Assembly (NCBI GenBank): GCA_964580575.1
Contig: CAZOLJ010000113.1
Coordinates: 1-11,480 of the forward strand
Reading direction: 5' to 3'
Origin: CAVPDE01 sp964580575
GTDB taxonomy: Bacteria > Desulfobacterota > DSM-4660 > Desulfatiglandales > HGW-15
DNA: 11,480 bases
Position 1 is the stretch's first letter. Every line of letters starts with the position of its first letter. The notes below the pieces were generated by a model. That model saw only the letters and a list, made by a program, of their open reading frames with translations. It was not told where the DNA came from and made no database searches. Below, piece by piece: positions 1-6,959 of the stretch. Position numbers and translations under genes: made by a program.

Positions 1-10
1 TTCATTCCAG

Positions 11-66
11 CGATGACACAAGTTATATCCAGTTTGATAGAAGAGTCAAGGGAGGATGGGGCCTTT
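11..66 (+). repeat. Dispersed repeat, copy A
   Basis: This 56-bp stretch matches 8703-8758 in the same orientation without gaps, at 48 of 56 positions by my count. The first ten bases (CGATGACACA) and a block at 41-50 (AAGAGTCAAG) are identical in both copies. The match stops on both sides, so the unit seems short. It contains an imperfect dyad at 24-41 (TATATC...TTGATAGA) that resembles the perfect palindrome at 115-132. No reading frame of note runs through it. It could be a conserved regulatory block or the remnant of a small mobile repeat; the sequence alone does not decide. Confidence 0.7.
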
Positions 67-78
67 TGGTCTTTTCAC

Positions 79-107
79 TTGACAGAGAGATATTAGCTCA
101 GCATAAT
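79..107 (+). promoter_or_regulatory. Sigma70-type promoter for the aldehyde dehydrogenase operon
   Basis: A perfect -35 box TTGACA (79-84) and a -10 box CATAAT (102-107, five of six consensus bases) are separated by exactly 17 bases. This predicts a transcription start near 113-115, immediately before or within the palindrome at 115-132. The surrounding DNA is AT-rich compared with the genes. It points at the + strand genes that start at 328 and would leave a leader of about 210 bases. Confidence 0.65.
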
Positions 108-114
108 TCTACCT

Positions 115-132
115 TATATCAAAATTGATATA
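115..132. promoter_or_regulatory. Perfect palindrome, candidate repressor operator
   Basis: The sequence TATATCAA-AA-TTGATATA is a perfect inverted repeat with 8-bp arms and a 2-bp centre. It lies just downstream of the predicted -10 box, at the expected start of transcription, which is a usual place for a repressor site. Imperfect versions occur at 24-41, upstream of the -35 box, and at 8716-8733. It has no GC-rich stem and no following T-run, so it is not an intrinsic terminator. The cognate regulator is not in the window; operator function is inferred. Confidence 0.5.
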
Positions 133-327
133 ATAAGCCCATGAAGCAGAGTAAAACCATCGGTAACCGCACCTCCGGTTTCCAGCCTACGGCTGCTCCG
201 CCCAGGTAGAGAAGGTGATATCGGTGGAGGGGCAGATGCAGGGCTGTCTACGGCTCTTCGAGCCAAACGGGGCGAAGCTGAGATCGAATAGAGTCACGAG
301 CAATCAGAAACAATGGGAGAAAGGACG
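133..327 (+). other. Leader region upstream of the ALDH7 gene
   Basis: About 195 bases between the palindrome and the first gene. I see a small hairpin at 252-264 (GGCTC-TTC-GAGCC, no T-run) and two short frames, 141-209 (22 codons) and 236-370 (44 codons, with GGAGGGG upstream). Neither short frame has recognisable features. No known riboswitch or RNA gene is evident to me. Confidence 0.35.
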
Positions 328-1866
328 ATGCGACAGGAGATATTCAGACACCTGGGCTTGGAATCAATAAATCCTGGAGCGGGCATGGGGGGCTCAAGAG
401 GTTGGCTCGAAACAAAAGGGTCGGTCTTGAACTCTCATACTCCGATTGACGGCAGCCTTCTGGCCGCGGTCAGCGAAGCTTCGGCGAAGGACTATGAAAC
501 CGTCATAGAAACCGCCCGGCAGGCTTTTCTTAGATGGCGCATGACCCCGGCTCCAGTGAGAGGCCAAGTCGTCAGAGAGATAGGGGAGGCCTTGCGGGAA
601 CACAAAAACGAGTTGGGAGCTCTGGTGTCTTTAGAGATGGGGAAGATAAAATCAGAGGGGCAGGGTGAAGTGCAGGAGATGATCGACATTGCTGATTTCG
701 CGGTAGGCCTGTCCCGCCAGCTCTACGGCCTGACCATGCACTCCGAGCGGCCCCACCATCGATTGTACGAGCAATGGCACCCTTTGGGGCCGGTGGGTGT
801 TGTCACTGCCTTCAATTTTCCGGTCGCCGTGTGGTCGTGGAATGCCCTTATCGCGGCCGTGTGCGGAGACGTCGTCATCTGGAAACCCAGTTCCAAGACG
901 CCGCTGGCCGCCATCGCCGTCATGAACCTCATCGCCCCTGTGGTGGACAAGTACGACCTCCAGGGCGTTTTCAATGTGCTCATCGGACGAGGGTCGGAAA
1001 TCGGGGAGAGGCTGATCAATGACCGCCGTTTGCCGCTCATCAGCGCCACCGGTTCCTGTTCGATGGGGCGCCGCATCGGTCAGGTGGTGGCCGGGCGCCT
1101 GGGCAGGTCCCTGCTCGAACTGGGCGGCAACAATGCTGTGATCGTCAACAAGGACGCGGATCAAGAAATGGCTGTCCGAGCCGTGCTGTTCGGCGCAGTG
1201 GGCACAGCCGGTCAACGCTGCACATCCACGAGGCGGCTGATTATCCATCACGCCATCAAGGATGAATTCCTGCGTAAACTCGTCAACGCCTATGAGCAAG
1301 TGACGATCGGGGATCCACTGGCTGACGGGGTGTTGATGGGGCCCCTTATAGACGAATCCGCCGTGGGTCAGATGATGGATGCCCTGGCGCTGGCGACCGC
1401 CCAAGGGGCCAGGATCATTTATGGCGGGAGCCGGGTGTAGATTCCAGGTCTGGAACGTGGCTCCTATGTGCAGCCCACTCTTGTAGAGGCTTCTCCCGAT
1501 CTCCCGGTGATGCGCGAAGAGACCTTCGCTCCCATTCTCTATGTGATCCCCTATGAACGCTTCGACGACGCCATAAGAATTCACAACGCTGTGGATCAGG
1601 GCCTTTCATCATCGGTTTTTACCAGGTCACTCTACCATGCTGAAAGGTTTCTTTCTCATGAGGGCTCAGACTGTGGGATTGCCAACATCAACGGTGGAAC
1701 GAGCGGTGCTGAAATAGGAGGCGCCTTCGGGGGAGAGAAGGACACGGGAGGCGGTCGGGAGAGCGGTTCCGATGCCTGGAAGGTTTACATGCGCCGCCAG
1801 ACCAATACCGTTAACTGGGGCCGCGACCTGCCCCTGGCTCAAGGCATATCTTTCAACCTGGGCTAG
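328..1866 (+). pseudogene. ALDH7-family semialdehyde dehydrogenase, interrupted by an in-frame TAG
   Basis: The frame encodes about 512 residues, the normal ALDH7 length, but codon 1438-1440 is TAG; the frame continues uninterrupted to a second TAG at 1864-1866. Numbered from ATG 328 (preferred over ATG 313 because GGGAG at 316-320 is well spaced), all catalytic elements lie before the break: AFNFP with the oxyanion Asn 163, WKPSS with Lys 186, LLELGGNN with Glu 264 and GQRCTSTRR with nucleophile Cys 298. After it come EETFAP, the GAEIGGAFGGEK loop and the GGGRESGSDAWK tail typical of antiquitin/AmaB enzymes, which oxidise 2-aminoadipate 6-semialdehyde (piperideine-6-carboxylate) in lysine breakdown. 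The break sits in a variable linker where homologues, as I recall them, often have Glu (GAG), so a single G-to-T change would explain it. Recent inactivation, sequencing error and readthrough all remain possible. The substrate is inferred from the family. Confidence 0.85.
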
Positions 1867-1982
1867 CCGTCGCCGGAAGGAACAGGGGTCTTGCCAACGA
1901 TGCCCAGGCATGCCCGTTTGTGCAATGGGTGATGCATTTGAAGATCGCACGGATCAACTTCAAGTTCCGTGGGGAGGTGTGA

Positions 1983-3601
1983 ATGTTCGACGTGCAAGGT
2001 GAATTTCCTGCCCCGCTCAACGAGCCTGTCTTTGACTACCGGCCGGGCAGCGTCGAGCGGGAGCGATTGAAGGAGTCGCTCGGCCATTGGACCGGGGACA
2101 ACGTTGAGATACCCCTGATCATTGGCGGCCGCGAGGTCCGAACCGGTCGAATGGGTGACGTCCGCTGCCCACACGATCATCGTCGGTTGTTGGCCACCTT
2201 TCACCAAGCCGGTCCCAAGGAAGTCCAAAGGGCCGCCCACGCTGCTAAAAGGGCATGGAAAGAGTGGGCGTCCACACCGGTCTCCTATCGGGTATCCATC
2301 TTTCGAAAAGCAGCCGAACTGTTGGCTCACAAACACCGTTTTTCCATGGTCGCGGCAACCATGCTCAACCAATCCAAGACAGCACATCAGTCGGAAATCG
2401 ACGTTGTATGCGAACTGGTCGACTTTTTTCGGTTTAACACGCATTTTGCAGACCTGTTGACTCGGCTTCATCCGGTTTCAAGTCCGGCCGAGTTGAATTC
2501 TCTTGACCTGCGGCCGCTGGAAGGCTTTGTCCTTGCAGTGTCGCCCTTCAACTTCACCGCCATCGGGGGCAACCTGGCCAGCGCTCCCGCCCTGATGGGT
2601 AATGTCTGTCTCTGGAAGCCGGCTTCCTCCGTGGTCTTCTCAAACTATCAACTCATGCTACTTTGGCAGGAGGCCGGCCTGCCGGATGGGGTGATCAATT
2701 TCGTCCCTGGTCCAGGCTCGGAAGTCGGTCAGGCCGCTCTCAGTCATTCGCTGCTTGCCGGAGTCCATTTCACCGGCGACACCTCCACCTTCAACTGGAT
2801 TTGGACCCAAGTGGCTCAGCATTTGGAGACTTACAGGAGTTACCCGCGCCTGGTGGGAGAGACGGGCGGCAAGAACTTCATGGTAGTCCATGCCTCGGCA
2901 GAACTGGAATCCACTGCCACAGCCCTGATTCGGGGTGCCTTTGAGTATCAAGGGCAGAAATGTTCTGCCGCATCCAGAGTCTATGTGCCCGACATCCTTT
3001 GGCCCGAACTCCGGGAACGGCTGGTGGAAGACACCAAATCCATCAAGGTGGGAGACGTCTCGGATTTTTCCAACTTCATGGGAGCCGTCATCGACAGACC
3101 TGCCTATGAAAGAATCACTGCGTACCAAAAACTAGCAGCCGATTCCAAAGACTGTTCGATCATAGCCGGAGGTGGAGCAGACGATGAGGTAGGCTATTTC
3201 ATCCAGCCGACCGTTGTTGTCACCACCAATCCTCACCACAGGCTCATGGAAGAAGAGATTTTCGGGCCCCTGTTGACCATCTATGTCTATCCTGAAAAGA
3301 AGTTCCAGGAGACTCTTCTGCTCTGCGACCAGACTTCACCGTACGCTTTGACAGGATCGATCTGCGGCAGGGACAGAAAGGCCATTGACTTCGCTCTCTC
3401 ACACCTCAGGTTTGCCGCGGGCAATTTTTATATCAACGACAAGCCTACCGGCGCGGNNNNNNNNNNNNNNNNNNNNNNNNNNNNNNNNNNNNNNNNNNNN
3501 NNNNNNNNNNNNNNNNNNNNNNNNNNNNNNNNNNNNNNNNNNNNNNNNNNNNNNNNGACTATCGCTATCCGTTCATGGCCCTGGAGGAGTCAAACCGATG
3601 A
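1983..3601 (+). CDS. 1-Pyrroline-5-carboxylate dehydrogenase (ALDH4-type), crossed by an assembly gap
   Basis: NAD-dependent oxidation of glutamate 5-semialdehyde (P5C) to glutamate, the second step of proline catabolism, is predicted from family signatures. Visible elements: SPFNFTA with Asn 190, WKPA with Lys 212, VGETGGKN with Glu 293, GQKCSAASR with nucleophile Cys 327, EEEIFGP, and NFYINDKPTG just before the gap. ATG 1983 follows GGGGAGGTG at 1971-1979. Bases 3457-3556 are N. After the gap the correct C-terminus is in a different frame from the one before it: DYRYPFMALEESNR then TGA at 3599-3601, closely matching the usual ALDH4 ending. The true gap length must therefore differ from 100. 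No proline dehydrogenase domain is attached, so this is the monofunctional ~540-residue form rather than PutA. The upstream neighbour is another semialdehyde dehydrogenase, and the stop overlaps the next start (ATGA), which implies translational coupling. Confidence 0.9.
3457..3556. other. Assembly gap (100 N)
   Basis: Exactly 100 undetermined bases, the conventional placeholder length. The gap lies in the last part of the P5C dehydrogenase gene, over the conserved region that should hold the PFGG/SGTND-type motif and the C-terminal strand. Any translation that simply runs through it downstream is meaningless. Confidence 0.99.
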
Positions 3602-4329
3602 TAGAAGTTCGCCGACAGACGCCAGATAGCTTCGAGGCCGATGCCGAACTTTGCTTGAAGCTCAAGGGTTCCCTGATCGAAGCCTGGTTCGAATTGAATT
3701 ATCGCTTACAGGAAGAGGCTGTCGATTCTCGACTCAGCAAGAGGTTTATCGAGCAATGGATAATGCGTCTGTGGCCTCTCGTCTCGCCTTGTCCAGAGTG
3801 CTTCTGGCTTTTTTTGGCCAGAATCACAGAGCTGGCTCTCCTTTGTGCCTCAAGATACGTGGACTGGTGCGAGTTCTCAGCTGCCGATGAACTTTTGGTG
3901 GAGCCCACCTGTGTCCTTCTTCCTTCTGAAGGAACCAGAACCGGCGCCTCTCAGGGCAGGACACGTCCCATGCAGCCAATGCTTCCCTGCCTTTACGATC
4001 TGCTGAAGGGGTCTGGCTGCATGACGGAGGAGTACCTCCTTTCGATTTCCCGGCGCACCGAACAGATGGTGCAAGTGCTGAAGATGCTCTTGGCTCTCGG
4101 GATGGGCGACACAAAAGCTATCTCCATGAAGCTCTCTTTGATGGACCCTGCTCAGCGAGGAGATTTTCGATCGCGACTTTGTCTTTTTGACCGAAAGACC
4201 TTCAATGAAATAGGCCGCGCTTTGCACCTCTTTATGCAGTCCAGGAATGTCCATGACGGATGTGTAAGCAAATACCTGCACGCAGGCTCAGAGGATGAAT
4301 ATGGGAGATCCGACATTGTTCAGAGCTGA
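3598..4329 (+). CDS. Cys-rich hypothetical protein coupled to P5C dehydrogenase
   Basis: A 243-residue protein I do not recognise. The start ATG 3598 overlaps the preceding stop (ATGA) and is preceded by GGAGGAG at 3584-3590, so translation is probably coupled. The sequence has ten cysteines, including a CPEC pair (65-68) next to a hydrophobic stretch (about 59-84, LWPLVS...FWLFLARITELALLC). It also has an acidic, helix-prone N-terminus and a low-complexity linker (about 108-127). The C-terminal half (about 134-240) looks alpha-helical, with leucine-rich segments. There is no signal peptide, no clear membrane span, and no proline dehydrogenase or aldehyde dehydrogenase motif. A role with the semialdehyde dehydrogenases is inferred only from the overlap. 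Its first codons lie 41 bases after the gap, so the start itself is real sequence. Confidence 0.65.
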   Translation: MIEVRRQTPDSFEADAELCLKLKGSLIEAWFELNYRLQEEAVDSRLSKRFIEQWIMRLWPLVSPCPECFWLFLARITELALLCASRYVDWCEFSAADELLVEPTCVLLPSEGTRTGASQGRTRPMQPMLPCLYDLLKGSGCMTEEYLLSISRRTEQMVQVLKMLLALGMGDTKAISMKLSLMDPAQRGDFRSRLCLFDRKTFNEIGRALHLFMQSRNVHDGCVSKYLHAGSEDEYGRSDIVQS

Positions 4330-4395
4330 ATCATCAAGGCTGCAATGAAGATCTTGGATGTTACGCAGCGAAAGCCATCCAGAGGGATTGTTTTT

Positions 4396-4420
4396 TTGTG
4401 CATTAACTGTTGCAGCACAA
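4396..4420. repeat. Small inverted repeat in the gap before the molybdoenzyme gene
   Basis: TTGTGC (4396-4401) and GCACAA (4415-4420) form a 6-bp inverted repeat with a 13-base loop. A T-run (4391-4397) lies on the 5' side for + transcripts, so it does not make an intrinsic terminator on either strand. It is the only structure I see between 4330 and 4509; a regulator site is possible but unsupported. Confidence 0.25.
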
Positions 4421-4509
4421 ACGGTTGTATGGAAGCAGGCAGACTGGAAAAGGGTTCGTTTTGGATCCGTTAAGGCATGAATACAAGACGTAGCGTCAGA
4501 GGTGGGTCG

Positions 4510-6570
4510 ATGAAGGAAGGATCTAAGAAGTATTTCACCGGGTGTGCTCTTTGCTACCACAGTTGCGGCATGGAGGTGACTGTCCAAGACGGCAAGGTTG
4601 TAAAGGTGGAGGGCCAAGAATCCCATCCTTTGAACAAGGGGTATTTGTGTCCAAAGGGGCAGGCGGCGATTGAGCACCTTTATCATCCGGACAGGCTCAA
4701 GTACCCTCTTAAGAAGGTGGCAGGAGAATGGAAACGCGTCACTTGGGATCAGGCGCTTTCGGAAATAGCCACGAAGCTACTTGAACTGAAGGAGCAATAC
4801 GGCCCGTCTGCGCTCGCCTTTTTCTGCGGATCCATAGGGGTCGAAAATCTGGAGATGGTCTCCTTGACCCACAGGTTCAAGGCCGCTCTCGGATCTCCCA
4901 ACTTCTTCTCTGTTGAGAGCATCTGCTACAGGATGAGGATAAGGGCGAGGCAGATCACCTTTGGAAAATACCCTGTGGAGGAGTTGAATTCGAATCTTTA
5001 CCTTCTCTGGGGTCACAACCCTGTTGCATCGGATTTCCCCTTGGCCTTGGCCATGGAGGAGAACATCAAGAAGGGAGCAAGAGTCATCGTCATTGACCCG
5101 AGACGAATCCCCATCGCAGACAGGGCAGAGATGTACCTGGCCATACGACCGGGCACAGACGGTGCCCTGGCCCTCGCTCTCATAAACGTGATCATCAATG
5201 AAAAACTTCATGATGCCGATTTTGTGGAAAAATGGACCTATGGCTTTGACAGGCTCGTGCCCCACGTTCAGAAGTATACCCCTGAATGGGCGGAGAAGAT
5301 CACCGGCGTCCGCGCCCACGACATCCGGGTTCTTGCGCGCCGCTTCGCAACGACCAAGGGAGCAGCCATCTATCACGGCACGTGCACCCAGGACCAGTGT
5401 GCGAACGGCAGCCAGACAGACCGCGCCATGGCCATTCTCCAGACCCTTACAGGCAACATCAACGTGCCTGGAGGGTGGGTGCTGAGTCCGAGGCTCAGGC
5501 TGGCTGATGTCACCCTTCCCTTCCACGGTAAACCGCTCGGGGCGGAGGAGTACCCCCTTTTCTATCAGCTCTGGGGAAGAACCAGCCCTTATGGGGTCAT
5601 GAACATGGTGCCGGAGAGCGTGCCCCACAAGCTGAGGTCCTTTATTGTTGTCGGTGGAAATCCGCTTGTGACCATGCCCGACTCCAACGCCCTGATGGAA
5701 GCGTTTAGAAAACTGGACCTTCTTGTCGTGTACGAGCAGTTCATGACCGACACAGCCCAGTTCGCCCATTATGTGCTCCCTGCTGCAAACCAGTTCGAGT
5801 TCTGGGGTCTGGCGTACAATTACAATGTCTGTCACTGCCTCCCCTATCTCATGCTCCGGCAGCCGGTGATCGGGCGATACCACGAGTGCAAATCGGTCCG
5901 TGAGTTCTACACAGAGCTGGCGGGAAAATGCGGTTTCGGCGACAAGTTCCCCTGGAAATCCGGTGAAGAGCTCGTTGCCCATGAGCTCGGACCCAGCGGG
6001 CTCACTATTGAAAAACTGAAAGAAAGGCCTGAAGGGGCCGTTTATCAAAACATAGAATACACTTTGAAGGAAGGAAGATCTTTTGCGACTCCCACAGGCA
6101 AGATCGAGATCTACAGCGAAGCCTTTGGACAGATAGGATTCGATCCCATACCCACCTACCGGGAACCAGACAAGAGTCCTCAGGGACCGCGATGGGCCGA
6201 GTTGGGGAACAAGTACCCTCTCATCCTCTCCACTGGCACACGGGATCTGTATTATAACGGCAGCATGCTCCACAACATGGAATCTCTCCAGCTTAAATCG
6301 CCTTTTCCCAAGGCGGAGATGGGGCCCAGGACGGCTGCGGAGCACAGGATCGGCCATGGGGATGACGTGATTGTAGAAACAGACCGGGGCTGGGCCAAGA
6401 TGAAGGCGTCGGTGGATGAAAGGGTCATGGAGGGCGTTGTGCTGGTTCCCCATGGATGGTGGGGGGAAGGGAACTGCAACAATCTCACGGACTGTCAGTG
6501 CAGGGAGCCGATCATGGGTTACCCTCAGTGGAAAGGGCTCCTGTGCAATGTCCGAAAGGCAACGCAATAG
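4510..6570 (+). CDS. Molybdopterin oxidoreductase, DMSO-reductase superfamily, single [4Fe-4S]
   Basis: A catalytic subunit of about 686 residues using a bis-pyranopterin guanine dinucleotide Mo or W cofactor. The N-terminal Fe-S motif is CxxCxxxC-x27-C (Cys 12, 15, 19 and 47, in GCALCYHSCG and GYLCPKGQ). Cys 139, in VESICYRMR before ITFG, aligns with the metal-ligand position of formate dehydrogenases and polysulfide/thiosulfate reductases, so a Cys-ligated metal is likely. Later landmarks are LLWGHNP, VIVIDPRR, GNINVPGGW, VVGGNPLVTMPD, YVLPAANQFEFWG and a C-terminal dinucleotide-binding domain (about 545-680). There is no Tat or Sec signal, so it is cytoplasmic. ATG 4510 with AGAGGTGG just upstream is favoured; ATG 4477 would add 11 residues. 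No ferredoxin-like or membrane subunit adjoins it, so its electron partner and substrate cannot be named. It shares its strand with the small redox-type protein at 6761. Confidence 0.9.
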   Translation: MKEGSKKYFTGCALCYHSCGMEVTVQDGKVVKVEGQESHPLNKGYLCPKGQAAIEHLYHPDRLKYPLKKVAGEWKRVTWDQALSEIATKLLELKEQYGPSALAFFCGSIGVENLEMVSLTHRFKAALGSPNFFSVESICYRMRIRARQITFGKYPVEELNSNLYLLWGHNPVASDFPLALAMEENIKKGARVIVIDPRRIPIADRAEMYLAIRPGTDGALALALINVIINEKLHDADFVEKWTYGFDRLVPHVQKYTPEWAEKITGVRAHDIRVLARRFATTKGAAIYHGTCTQDQCANGSQTDRAMAILQTLTGNINVPGGWVLSPRLRLADVTLPFHGKPLGAEEYPLFYQLWGRTSPYGVMNMVPESVPHKLRSFIVVGGNPLVTMPDSNALMEAFRKLDLLVVYEQFMTDTAQFAHYVLPAANQFEFWGLAYNYNVCHCLPYLMLRQPVIGRYHECKSVREFYTELAGKCGFGDKFPWKSGEELVAHELGPSGLTIEKLKERPEGAVYQNIEYTLKEGRSFATPTGKIEIYSEAFGQIGFDPIPTYREPDKSPQGPRWAELGNKYPLILSTGTRDLYYNGSMLHNMESLQLKSPFPKAEMGPRTAAEHRIGHGDDVIVETDRGWAKMKASVDERVMEGVVLVPHGWWGEGNCNNLTDCQCREPIMGYPQWKGLLCNVRKATQ

Positions 6571-6760
6571 CTGGGCTGCAATCTGAAGTTCAAAACATGA
6601 GGATACGAAGAGCTTGTTCAGAAATAGAGTGACGGGGCATGTCTTCGCCTTCTTCAACCTTTCGAACACCACCTACTGGGTCGAGTATCATCGCGAGGCC
6701 GAAGTATTCACTGTTTTCAGTGCCTATGCCCATCGCATGAGAATTCTCGAAGGGTTCAAC

Positions 6761-6955
6761 ATGCCTCCGAAATCGAAGAGGGATGCAGCGGACTGGTTGT
6801 GCTTGAAATGCTCTCTGCCGTTGGAGGTGGCGACGGTCAAGCTGACATACCTTGATGAGACCTTTGCAGCAGAAGCACCAGCCTGCCCTTCTTGCCAGCA
6901 AGTGTTTATAGCCGACCGGCTTGGTGCAATCCCGCCTCATGCCTGTCCAAAATAG
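6761..6955 (+). CDS. Small CxxC/CxxC redox-type protein (DVU_1557-like), C-terminus probably lost
   Basis: A 64-residue protein with two knuckles, WLCLKCSLPLE (CxxC) and PACPSCQQVFI (CxxC), as in zinc-ribbon or rubredoxin-like folds. The pattern, including VKLTYLDETF between the knuckles, resembles what I remember of the DVU_1557 family, small proteins in Desulfovibrio-type clusters with molybdenum-dependent aldehyde oxidoreductases. Homologues, as I recall, continue with a conserved tail ending in acidic residues and Lys; here the match stops after FIADRL and nine unrelated residues precede the stop. ATG 6761 has AAGGG at 6749-6753. The same frame is open back to a TTG at 6614 with coding-like codon use, so a longer product cannot be excluded. 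The stop is four bases from the end of the convergent moeA, which suggests a rearrangement cut the gene. The family call is from memory and moderate. Confidence 0.55.
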   Translation: MPPKSKRDAADWLCLKCSLPLEVATVKLTYLDETFAAEAPACPSCQQVFIADRLGAIPPHACPK

Positions 6956-6959
6956 GAGT

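Noticed and set aside
236..370. 44-codon upstream frame with GGAGGGG before its ATG
   Set aside because: It overlaps the ALDH7 start out of frame and its product has no features; a leader peptide is possible but unsupported.
652..1584. 310-codon open frame on the minus strand
   Set aside because: It lies opposite the conserved ALDH7 coding sequence, is rich in His/Pro/Gly as antisense frames usually are, and shows no family motif.
4391..4420. Intrinsic terminator after the Cys-rich protein gene
   Set aside because: The T-run precedes the stem instead of following it, and the stem is only 6 bp.
4777..6672. 631-codon open frame on the minus strand
   Set aside because: It is the antisense shadow of the molybdopterin oxidoreductase, whose + frame has complete cofactor motifs; the minus product has no recognisable domain.
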